Source: Apostichopus parvimensis (Eukaryota > Echinodermata > Holothuroidea > Aspidochirotida > Stichopodidae). From it: 30,624 nt of DNA. The DNA lies in the NCBI GenBank assembly GCA_000934455.1, contig KN885351.1, positions 25,962-56,585 of the forward strand. The letters run 5' to 3'. A model generated the notes under the pieces. It was not told the DNA's origin. It saw only the letters and a list, made by a program, of their open reading frames with translations, and did not search any database. The first letter of the stretch is position 1; each line of letters starts with the position of its first letter. The position numbers and the translations under genes were made by a program. Positions 11,496 to 23,300 of the stretch are shown here, in pieces.

Positions 11496-13370
11496 AAAAG
11501 ACCACATTAATAATTGTCATCACTGTGTCTCAGTGGAGACTTCATATATATTGACTGCTTGCTGTATAATTGCATACTAGCAAATTTTCCATTGCTTTCT
11601 GAAATGTGATGTGAAGACCCAAGAGTTAGATAAAATCTAACATTTGGAATGATTTGTAACCCTCTATTATTATTATTTTTTTCTTCTTCTTCTTTACTTT
11701 CCATTTAATGTTTCATGTCTAATGCTGTCACAACAAAGTACATTTTAAGTTATGGTAGCAGTGAGCAATTAATAATATTACAAAAACAAAGCCTTGTTTT
11801 CTTTATGACATTCATGAGAGCAAATATTGTATGTTGAAAGGACTGCATCATGAAAGTGCAGCTTAGATACTATTGATAGAAACTGCAGAATCAGTGTTAA
11901 CAGGCAAGAATTGCAGAGGAATTCATCGTACCAGATCAACAAATGGATTCTCACTTTAATATCTGAATATCTGTAGTCAGTGTATATTAACATATTCAGG
12001 TGAGTCACTTATATATTAACAGAACGCAGAATGCGAGAACGATCAATAAAAGCACAATCTTTTTCAGTTTCGCCTCTATTCTGCTCAACTTAATATCAGG
12101 TAGAAACATTACTAATAACTACTAGCATTAGAGAGCAGCTCATTACAGGAGAAATATTAAAAAACTATCTTTCATGAAAGTGCACTGACATATTCTAAGA
12201 TAGGATTGCTGGCAGGTCATAAGCTGGATAAATATAGCTGGAAATGAACGGAAATGCAAAAAACGTGGTCAAGTGATTTCTAACCTCAGACAATACTGAA
12301 TGATGCAACATACTGGGAAGAAAAATCACTTTTACTTCTATTGCGAGTCATAAAATGATGTTTTGATTGTATTTCCAGAAGATGCTCATGCCTTAATACA
12401 CAAGTAGTGCTTTGACCTGGTGACATTATGAAGTCTCACGACACTTTCATATTTAAATGAAGTTATGGATGATACTTTGGCAGATGTTAAAACATGGTGA
12501 TTTTCCATGTTGGGACAAAATTTAAACTTGATGAATACAATAAGCTGAATACCATAAGTAATCCTGCATCAATAGTATGAAGTGTGTTTAGGGTTTTCCC
12601 AAAAAAATTTGGTTTCTGAGTAAATTATTGACAGGAAGACAGTCCGACAAATAAATTGAATTTATGATATTTCCTCTGATTTTTAGACATGATTTTTCAA
12701 TTTGATTTAAGCTTGGTTTGAATTATTTTCCTCTCAAAATTTGTATGGATCTAACCTGCCTACAAAAGTATGGGGATCTTAAGCGTTTTTACAGAGGGCC
12801 CTGTCATATCCGTGGTAACGGAGCCACAAGTATACATTGCTCTGGGTCCTAACAGCTCTGTATCTCTGTATCAGGTTCTGGATCTTAACGCACGTCATCT
12901 ATACTATTGACAGATCTCCAAAGATTTTGTACAGTGTTGGAACTTATCTCAAATCTTTGTGCTGGTTGTAAAAATATGTTTCAAAATATTACATCTTCAA
13001 CAATTTCAAAAATGAAATTGTATGTATCACTTGTGATCAACTAAGAATTGTAGGTATCAGTCCAGTCCATTCCGACTTGGATTTTACTGACGCTCAAAAA
13101 CTTAGAAAACTAAGTTTAGCGGACCCGATCGAAAATACATCAGAGTAGCGTTCTGATTGGTTTGTTGACGGGACGTGTTACGTTGCCAAACGGACAGTGG
13201 TCAAAATTTCAGTGTTAAAATGTGCTAGTTATTTGGGATGCCCAGAAATGTCCAGTAGAGATATCTCAAAAGAAATTCTCAGTAATTTCAGAGACTGCAG
13301 CTTGTCAAGTTTCGCGGAACTATATAGGACCGATATGACTGTACCCCTCTGTTGAGCTAGGGCGTGGCTG
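11496..13370. other. Non-coding stretch beyond the 3' end of the SHCBP1-like gene
   Basis: No coding segment, RNA gene or repeat family recognised. Sequence near 13060-13340 is less AT-rich than its surroundings and contains an ATTGG (CCAAT-box-like) at about 13156, but no downstream plus-strand exon supports a promoter. Confidence 0.4.
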
Positions 13371-13391
13371 AACTACCTCCCCCATTGATAA

Positions 13392-13397
13392 TTTATT
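13392..13397 (-). terminator. Possible polyadenylation signal of the SHCBP1-like gene
   Basis: A canonical AATAAA (TTTATT on the plus strand) lies about 610 nt past the stop codon on the minus strand. I noticed no other canonical hexamer between it and the stop. The implied 3' UTR (about 13370-14008) is AT-rich and contains a 15-nt C tract on the plus strand. No transcript evidence is available, so this is a candidate only. Confidence 0.35.
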
Positions 13398-14008
13398 CAA
13401 ATAAAGACAAAATCTGTTTATATTCAGGCAGACTCAATTCCAAATGAACTCACTAAAGTACTTTACGTTGGGTTGTTTTTAAAAATGATGAGTGCAACGA
13501 TTGAAATACTTCCTTATAGCGGTGATACGAGTCTATAAACTACACATGAAACATAGAACTCATTTATCGCCTGGTGTTTCCTGAATACTTGGGAAACAGA
13601 ATCAAACACAGTCTAGCGGAAAGTTTGTAACCGTAAACATTATGTGGAGTATCACATTTGCAAACCAAAAAGGAAACTGGTTAACCTTTCTACGTGAACT
13701 TAGCATATCCTCTAACTTTCCTGTTGAACTGAACTTCTTTGCTGATTATAGTGTGAATTATTCATGATATTATTGACACCCCCCCCCCCCCCCTTGCCAC
13801 AGATGCGAGAAAAACTGAAAATACCACACGAAGGCTGTGAACTTTGCTCCCTTCCATTTTTTTGCTTACTATAATAATAGACGCACAAATATTTCTACAT
13901 GCATGATATTCATATCTTGACAGTATAAACTATTGAAACCGGCTGAGAATTTGCCATCCTTATAGAATTATCATGTGATCCGCCAAGAACCGCTTCATTT
14001 CAGACAAA

Positions 14009-14305
14009 TTATTCGACCGTGACTTGAGGAGACATATCTGTCTCCTCTATCTCACTGGCTTTCTCATCTTGCGCGGTAAGTTTGACGCTGTGCTTAAAGT
14101 CCCCTCCGACGTTGCTCTGGAAGGAATTATCCTTGAGGGTGCCCTTGAAGTTGGTTATAGCTTCTAGATCCTTGAGATGTCTGTCTTGGTATATCTTTTG
14201 GCCCTCCTCAGAATCCACCATCAGTAACCCCGGTCCCTGGTTATGATGTATTCTGTTCCCTGTGATGTCAACCAGGGTTGAGTCCATGTGGTCCCTGGTG
14301 TCGAC
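14009..14305 (-). CDS. SHCBP1-like: SHCBP1-like terminal coding exon with stop codon
   Basis: The exon is 297 nt including TAA at 14011-14009, with acceptor TTTCTCATTTGTTAG. It is phase 0 and encodes 98 residues: VDTRDHMDSTLVDITGNRIH, HNQGPGLLMVDSEEG, an acidic/basic loop, LKDNSFQSNVGGDFKHSVKL, and a short acidic tail ending SPQVTVE. The first part matches vertebrate IPKISMVNNIIHNNEGYGVVLV; NSFQSNVGGDF matches the closing coil GNQFKWNGKGSF. The loop between the two is about 25 residues here against about 90 in vertebrates, and the tail after the last coil is longer. An ATG inside this exon (14287) is not a start; the exon is preceded by in-frame codons and a good acceptor. Confidence 0.88.
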   Translation of the reverse strand, partial: VDTRDHMDSTLVDITGNRIHHNQGPGLLMVDSEEGQKIYQDRHLKDLEAITNFKGTLKDNSFQSNVGGDFKHSVKLTAQDEKASEIEETDMSPQVTVE

Positions 14306-17300
14306 CTAACAAATGAGAAAAAATTGGGCAAGATAAAGCAAACGATATTAATTAGTGAATCGTTTTTAAGTCATTAAGCGAGCACATGTACTAGAGATGG
14401 GGGTCATGCAGGATAAAAGTGATCTTCCAGTAGATTTCTGATAAAATACTGTTATGTACGACCATGTTTAATGGTGACAGAAGTAACACTTCAAATGAAA
14501 CTGACTGCCTAGTAAGTCCCTGTATGCTTACCTCAATGAGGATACCGCAGTCTTCTCCTGTATTGCTTCCATTATTATGGATGTTACAATTCTTCAGAGT
14601 TGCCCTAGAACCACTTAAGATGCAGACACCATATGCCAGCTGAGGTAAGGAAGGGATACAGAAAAAACAAAACAATCATCTTGGTAGCTTGTAAATTTAG
14701 TTAGTTTAATGTTAGAAGTGGAATGGCATACTCTGTAGCCTTGTTCACCATTTGAGAAAAGCAAAAGAGCTTTCAATGTGGTAGTGTCAATGCTGATGTA
14801 CACAGGATCAGGCCTTGCCATCAGTGATCTCAGTGATGAGAGGAACACGACCCCACAGGAGCTATAAGTTTACAGTGCCATTGCTCAGGGAATCATGTGA
14901 CCAGTTATATCTAGATACTTGCCTTTTTCACTTCCATATACATTAACACAGATTGGTGCAAGAGCACTTTCCATGGTAGTACCAACCTGCACCTAGCTAA
15001 TTAATAGTTGTAAATAATAACCTTGACATGTTCGTGCTTGGATAATGATCTTTCAGTTCCGTTGACCAGGACACACAAGTTCTTAAGCGTGGATGTGTCA
15101 AAGGTCAGTATTATTACCTCCCCATCGGAAAACAAGTTCCTGATCCCCAGTGCATTCTCATATGTAAATAACGCATATATGACTTTCTTAAATTTGCACC
15201 GATGAAAGGTTTCAAACAAACAGAAAACTGTTCCACTGTATCCATTTTGTCTTGTTTAATATCCTTGTTTTTTTTTGTTGTAGATATTGTTGCGTGATTT
15301 ATTGTCCTATCAACAATATGTAACTGTGTCCTACCAAGAAATGAAGTCAAGAGATGGCTAAAATCATCATTATCAACAAAAAAGGTAAAATTTTGGCTTC
15401 AAGAAGAGGGAAGGGAGTTTCTTCCCACAACCGTCCTGGTTCACTGCTATATACTTATAATTATGTGTTCCTTTCCGATGATTCATTTTGACAAGTAATT
15501 TTAGTGACAGTGATTCCTAATGTAGGGAATAACTTAGTGTTCAAATTAATAGGTAAAGCATTTATTTAACAGGTCTGATCTTCATCTCTTATCGAAAATA
15601 CTCTGGTTCCTGAGTAAAGGAAAACTGCCATACATCTTTGCAGTTGTATAGCAAGTTTCCTATGCTGCAGAGCATTTTGCTATGTGATACCAGGTAAATT
15701 ATTTCCCAAAATGTTAGGTGGCTGATTCCCAAAAGTATAAACTCAGAGAAATAGAAAAAAAGCTGCAACGCTTTCAAGTACAATGGAAATTCAGAATTGC
15801 ATCATGAAAAAGTCCAAGAGGTTTAAAATGTCCTTAGTTGAACTTGAATATCTAGATACTCCTTGTCTAAGGGTCTTTAATACCAATACACAGCTATTAG
15901 GTTTTAAGAGACCCCCCCTATTCTCCCTTTCTTTAGTGTTAAGTTTGACTGTATCACAGAGTTTGTTTTTAAAATAGTAAGTGTAAGGTTGAGACCTCAC
16001 CCCCACCCTGTTCCACTTTTAATGCAAAAAGTACTTAACAAAACAATCATACTGTTGTTTAATGTGACAAGTTGCCAACATCTGATTTTTACAGCGACAA
16101 TTAATTACAGATTTATATGAAAATAAATTANNNNNNNNNNNNNNNNNNNNNNNNNNNNNNNNNNNNNNNNNNNNNNNNNNCCATTATTATGGATGTTACA
16201 ATTCTTCAGAGTTGCCCTAGAACCACTTAAGATGCAGACACCATATGCCAGCTGAGGTAAGGAAGGGATACAGAAGAAAGAAAACAGTCACCTTGGTAGC
16301 TTGTAAATTTAGAGAGTTAGCTTAATGTTAAAATTGGAATGGCATATTCTGTAGCCTTGTTCACATTTGAGAATGCAAAGAGCTTTCAATGTGGTAGTGT
16401 CAATGCTGATGTACACAGGATCAGGCCTTGCCATCAGTGATCTCCCTCTCGGGGAGGAACACGACCCCACAGGAGCGATAAGTTGACAGTGTGAATGCTC
16501 AGGGAATCATGTGACCAGAGATCTCTAGATACTTGCCTTTGTCACTCTCATATATAATATACATAAACACAGATTGGTGCAAGAGCACTTTCCATGGTAG
16601 TTTCAACCTACACCTAGCTAATTCATAGTTGTAACTAATAACCTTGACATGATCGCGCTTGAATAATGATCTTTCAGTTGACCAGGACACACAAGTTCTT
16701 AAGCGTGGATGTTTCCGAGGTTAGTATTATGACCTCCCCATGGGAAAACAAGTTCCTGATACCCAGTGCATTCTCATTAGTAACTAAGGCATATAGGACT
16801 TTCTTAAATTTGCACCGATGAAAGGTTTCAAACAAACAGAAAACTGTAATTTGATATCCATTTTCTGTAGCTCTGTCTTGTTTTAGATCGTTTTCGTTGT
16901 AGATACTGTTGCGTGATTTATTGTCCTATCAACAATATGTAACTGTGTCCTACCCAGAAATGAAGTCAAGAGACGGCTAAAATCATCATTATCAACAAAA
17001 AGGTCAAATTTGGCTTCAAGAAGAGGGAAGGGAGTTTCTTCCCACGAGCCTCCTGGTTCGCTGCTATATACTGATAATTATGTGTTCCTTTCCGATGATT
17101 CATTTTGACAAGTTATTGTAGTGACAGACTGTCAGTGATACGAGAATTATTTCATAGTTTGTTTGGCGCTATATAAAAATTATGTATTATTATTATTCCA
17201 AATGTAGGGAATAATTTAGTGTTCAAATTAATAGGTATTTTTTAAAATTATTTTTACAGCTCTGATCTTCATCTCTTATCGAAAATACTCTGGTTCCTGA

Positions 17301-20300
17301 GTAAAGGAAATAATGCAATACATCTTTGCGGTTGTATAGCAATTTTCCTATTCTGCAGAGCATATTGCTATGTGATACCAGGTAAATTATTTCCCAAAAT
17401 GTTAGGAGGCTGATTCCCAAAAGTATAAACTCAGAGAAATAGAAAAAATGTTGCAACGCTTTCAAGTACAATGGAAATTCAGAATTGCATAATGAAAAAG
17501 TCCAAGAGGTTTAAAATGTCCTTAGTTGAACTTGTATATACGCCTTGTCTATTGGTCTTTAATACCAATACACAGATATTAGGTTTTAAGAGACCCCCAC
17601 CCTATTCTCCCTTTCTTTGGTATTAAGTTTGACTGTATCACAGAGTTTGTTTTTAAAATAGTAAGTGTAAGGTTGAGACCTCACCCCCCACCCTGTTCCA
17701 CTTTTAATGCAAAAAGTACTTAACAAAACAATCATACTGTTGTTTTTTGTGTGACAAGTTGCCAACATCTGATTTTTACAGCGACAATTAATTACAGATT
17801 TATATTAATATAAATGTTTAAGTTCTACATATGAAACAAACATATTTTAATAATTTTAATCATAAAGTATATAAGCTGCATCTAAAAGTATTTTTCAACA
17901 CACATCACACATATTCTTCAATATTGATGATGTTAGGACCAATGCATTGATGAAAATAAGATATTGCAAGTACATTCCAAGCTCGGTCCATTCTGATATG
18001 AAAGTCTGCTATTACTTGTCTCTCTAAAGCTTGACAACAAATTATCAGCTACAAACAGAAGATTCAGTAGTAAATAGTAGTAAATCTAAGGAAAACTATA
18101 GGTTTGTTGATGCAGATTTCTGAAAATCTTATCAATACTATCCCCAAAAAGTTAGCAAAGTTAATAGTTTTTGAAAGATTTCAAAGGCACTTTCTTGGAG
18201 GTTCAGACCGTTCCAAGTTACACCCTGATGTCGAGGAGTTTTGTAATCAAACAATTCAAATCTTACAGAGAGGAAGATTGTTACTAGAGCTGTGGTAAAA
18301 TAGATGTTGAAGTTTTAATTGTGAGTGACCATTATCTGATTATCTGTGACTAGCATATTTGTGTTGAATGCTGCCAACATTTGATAGCTACCGATGTTGA
18401 AGTGTGGCCAAACTGACAATCCATGGAATACTATCCCTAGTGTGGGATCCAATTTACACCAGCCCTGTGCATGCATTAGGATCAATATCTAGTGAAGTAC
18501 ATTCTCGGCCAGCAGAGGCGACGGTGACGTCAAACTTGATATTGATTGTAATGAATGCGGTCTTCATCTTACAATCTGTGGAAGCTGGAGGATGCTTTCA
18601 ACTATGCAACAAATTTATTATGATGACAAAGTAAGAGGAATAACTTGCATTCTTCAGATGGCATGTGCAGTAAATTAAGACAGAGAGAATGTTTATAGCA
18701 TAATACTGCATGGACCCTTTCATCAGGGAGTTGTTATGGAATAACAACTCCCTGCTTTCACGCTGCTGTGTGCTACGGAGTGCGAAGTGCTGGTGTGTAA
18801 TGTTATTGTTTGGTTCCCGTCACCTTTATGGGTACTTTCTTGGGCCTGTGTTATCTTGACAGTAAATGAACTATTCATGTGGGAGACACCTCTATGTGTC
18901 AGAGTATATAGAAAGAAAAATGAACAGGATGTTATTAAAGGAAACCAAAAGCAAGCTGTTTATGATTGGAAGATGGTGATGTAACAAATCCAGAGATAAT
19001 GAATCATAGGAAATGAAATTGATCTGTGAGGAGGATGATGATGGGAAAGATGAAGATAGAATAGTGTATATGGAATGATGCATAGCAGAAGGGTTTGCAG
19101 GGAGACATTCCTATTTTCATTTCAAAATATGCAGATGATTTAATATTAGAAGAACTAAAATTAGAGCAATATCCTGTGATGAGGATACATGATATCCTTG
19201 GTATGTTCATTGAAGTGTAATGGTATTCATTGTAGTGTAATCATACATTCCAATTAATAAACCTGGAGTATACACGGTATGTACGTACAGTATAGTTCAC
19301 CCAGTGGTTACAAAGAAGAAAAATATACGCAATTTATGGAAAATTAGCAAGGAATTTGCTGAAGTATATTACCTGCTAAAATAGGATCTTTCCAGTAGAG
19401 TTGGACCCAAACCTAGGCAGCTACTAAGGGCAACTTTGACTTACGTTTATGAATCTTGTTTCTATTACAGTCACTCAAAAAAATAAATATGCATATTCAT
19501 GTGTATTACATAATTAATATGCATATTCATGTCAGTACTCCATTATATGCATATTCATGTCAGTACTCCATTATATGCATATTCATATTTTACCTAATAT
19601 TCATGTATATACTCATGATATTCATAACTAATATGCATTTTCATGTTGATAAATGTAAACACTGCAATCTACCTCCTTCATCTCTTGTCACAACGAAAAG
19701 GGGATCTTTCAAAAGGCAAATCTGACTGACTCCAAAAGGGTCAAACTAGTCCACACCTAGGCATAGGCCTACTAGCAGAATTTTCACCAACTGGGCTGGG
19801 GGAGAATTAAGTAAACCTTCATCATCCTTTGATCCGAATGTTGGTATAAAAGAATGTCAGGGAGCCAAAAAATATTTCATCATGACAAACCACAAGTTGT
19901 ACACCACCAACATCCTACATATGACATGCCCTTAATTCTACTGCCTTTCCGGTAAGCCCCGAATAATTCTAATGCAATCACTCAATAGAGACTTCAAGGA
20001 TAACAAGATATCAAACTAGTACGTACAGCTCCAAATATTTCACACTCCTCCAGTTTCATCTCTCCGTTCCCGTAGAGTTGAACACCTCCACCTTCGAAGA
20101 TACAGTTGATAGCCTCAAATGATTTGCTATTGGAGCTTGACAGAAGCCAACTGCACTGCTCGTCATAAAACTTGATGTTCTGGAAAGACACACTGCTCCC
20201 TGATAAATCCAAGGCGTCCATCAATCCACGGCACGATATGATGGTATCTTCTGGATTACCAAGACCTGAGTCACGACAAAAGGGACACATACATTTGCTC

Positions 20301-23300
20301 AGTTACTTTTGAATTGTGAAATTCACACTTATATAAACAATAGGCTTCGTGTACTTAATGTTGTTCTTTTAAACATCAAATATGAAATTGGTCTGACCTT
20401 CCCTTCTTGAGATATCGTGTTTACAAGGTTTTCACAATTTGACCCCTGGTGACCCCAAATGACCTTTAACCTCCACCAAAAACAATAGACTGCTTGTAAT
20501 TAATGTTGTTCATTTATACATCAAATATGAATTTGTCTAACCGTCCCTTCTTGAGATATCGTGTTTACAAGGTTTTCACAATTTGACCCCTGGTGACCAC
20601 AAATGACATTTGACCTCCACCAAAAACAATAGGCTTCTTGTACTCAATGTGGTACTTCAACACACTAAATATGAAATTGGTCTGACCTTCCCCTGTTGAG
20701 ATATCGTGTTTACAAGCTGGGTGTCACAAACGCACTCACACACACACGCATACGCCATCATGAATGCATATCATGAATGCATTATCATCGAAACCAAAAA
20801 GTGCCAGTTATTCTAACTATCACCTGATTTACTTTAATCTTGTAGATACATCCCCTTAATATCAACTTCACCCTCTTCCTTCCCCTTTTGTCCTCCTCCC
20901 CCCCCCCCCCCCATGGGACATACTAATTATAGTACTATTTTGTTGTTATGCTACTAATGGCACCAGCTCCCACTATTTTGTTTTTATGTTACTAATGGCA
21001 CCAGCTATCACTATTTTGTTGTTATGATACTATAATGGCACCCAGCTCTAGGTTGGGTCACACATTGCCAACTATTTATCTCCATAAAGGCTTCCTTTTC
21101 TCAGCCAAAGTGTTGGTCGTTCACAAATTTACATAATTACTTTGAAGGGCACTGGAGTGATTAGGATGCTTTTACACAGCTGGTAAACAGATTCGGCAGG
21201 AGACATTGTTCCATTATTCCACTACTTGAAAACATGGTTAACAACGCACTGTAGTGTATATGCAGCTCTATTCATACACCTTTGCCACACACCTCAAATT
21301 GGTATATCTTCAACATGGATACTGCCCACACATAATTAGATACTCAACAGTGTGGAGTCCCACCCTTACCAGTTAGTTGCTATGCACTCATACAATTGAA
21401 GAAAAGGTTTTTGTCAAAGCGAGACTGAATATGGTGAACCATTGAATGCAGTTTAATCAGAAAATGTGTCTGGTTTTTTTATACTAATACCTGTCTCCAG
21501 TGTATCATTTGTACTCATATGGACTAAAATATAAACAATTTGTCATTTTCATAATTCATAAATATAAAATGCAACCAGCAAATTTTACATAACAGTTCAA
21601 TCAAATGCATCAAAAATAGTCTTTCCTATTAATATGTAACTTCTTTCTTTTGCCTGTGCCAGGTATATTAAAATCTACATCAAACAAATTTTTTTGTTTG
21701 GTTTTTGCAAAATTAATATCCCATGAATGATAACTATAAGCTGTCAATATTTTTTAACATTAGCTAATTCATACAGAGTTAGTTCCTACACACCCTTGTC
21801 ATGACTTTGCCATGCTAATTCCATGACAAAACTTAAGAAATTCTGTGACCTTTATTACAGACCATGATCTGCACTTTTTGCATCGAGCATATATACCTGA
21901 CACATGGCATAGTTACTTTGTTAAAAATACAAAAACCTTTATATCCTTCCTAGAATTTGGCTTTTCTGTTATTACATATTTTCATCAAACAAAATTGATA
22001 ATCCTAGTAGGTTTATATATAAAATCCCTTGAACAATGGAGGTCACTTTTTATTATGAAAGTGGTGCTTATGAAATTGAGCAATTTGAGCTGTAGTTAGA
22101 AGTAAGTTGACACTCCTCACTGAAAGAAGAATTCTGCATTATTACAATCACTGCATTTGTTTTAAGTACCATCATAATTTCTTTCACAGAATCATTGGTT
22201 TCTATTTGGCCTTTATATTTGTACAAACTGTACTTGAGCAACCAGCACATTTATCGACCTTGTCAAATATAAACGGGGGGGGGGGGGGGGGGGGGGGGCG
22301 GTATCTATAATCTCTCTCATGTCTGAACTCTATATCAATATTGAAACGGTAAGCTCAATCTTTAGATTAAAATCTCTCTTATGTGATAAGAAATAGACTG
22401 GTAGAGTCATAAATAACCATTACTACACCAAAAATATAGAAAGTAAAGTCTCAATACGTGTTTGCTGATGAATTTCGAAAACAAACTTCAGAAGCAGTTT
22501 CAATGTTTCTTATTCTAAATGCACTCTGACCAGGTAAGAGCTGTCAGGGTTTTAGTCTTCAATAATTAAAGTATGAAACCCTGAGAGCTCTAACATGTTT
22601 AATACTTTGGTAAAAAAATTGGTATCAAAACCCCTTCCTCATGCTGAACCGCAGCATGAAATAGCAACTTTAGAGCTGCACAACTTGCAAACATATTATA
22701 GAAAAGCATTGTAATCATTATTTTGTATATTTGTACTAGACATAATAACCTCTGAAAGAATCAAGTACACTGAAGCAACGGTTTCGGAGAAATTAATCGC
22801 TAAAAATAGCACAAATTTTAGTGAAAAATACAAAAATGTATTATTTTGACACCTTTAAGTTGACCTAACAAGACAATGTTTTTGTAGCCTAATTGTTATA
22901 TTCCTGTTCTATGGGATAGAGTCTATAGGCATCTGTAATAGAAAGGTAGTAGGATGTTTAATTGCTGAGAAATGAGACCTCAAAATCAAGAAAATGCCAA
23001 AATGGCAACAAATTGCAGAATTTCAAAGAATGATAAATTGGCCAATTTTGAAGCAATGCAACTGAAATTTTCAGAATATGCTTATTTCATGGGGGTCCAA
23101 TCGTACAATAAATTTGGGAATTTTTAAAACATGTCGAACTACAACATACTCCAAAATTTGGTGATTTGATATGAAATGACCCTGCTATTAAAACCTCAAA
23201 CAGAGAGATCTTAACTTTGTGTACACTCGGAAGAAGCTGTCCAACCTCCTGCATACACATCTAACAACAATCTTCCCACAAAGCAATATTAAGTACTGAT

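Larger units (their letters stand above)
16181..17810. repeat. Right copy of 1.6 kb duplicated segment
   Basis: This is the counterpart of 14569-16130, starting immediately after the gap at the same base of the exon and ending where the left copy meets the gap. It carries an extra stretch of about 65 nt near 17130-17200 that ends in a SINE-like tail. Exonic sequence is identical to the left copy, while intronic sequence differs by several percent by eye. Confidence 0.92.

Noticed and set aside
13060-13340. Promoter of a divergent plus-strand gene
   Set aside because: Somewhat higher G+C and one CCAAT-box-like motif, but no downstream coding exon on the plus strand and several repeats and exons of the opposite gene instead.
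15589-17471. Paired open frames starting MYLKALQ in both repeat copies (15783-15589 and 17471-17223)
   Set aside because: They are the same chance frame seen twice because of the 1.6 kb repeat. They have no domain, and the two copies diverge in frame at their ends.
18506-18520. CTCF-like site (CCAGCAGAGGCGAC) with a nearby TGACGTCA
   Set aside because: The core lacks one G of the GGG/GGC part of the consensus, and a single imperfect match in 30 kb has no weight. The CRE-like octamer alone is also expected by chance.
19456-19725. 89-codon open frame with repeating MHIHV
   Set aside because: It is produced by the ATGCATATTCAT tandem repeat and has no other protein-like feature.
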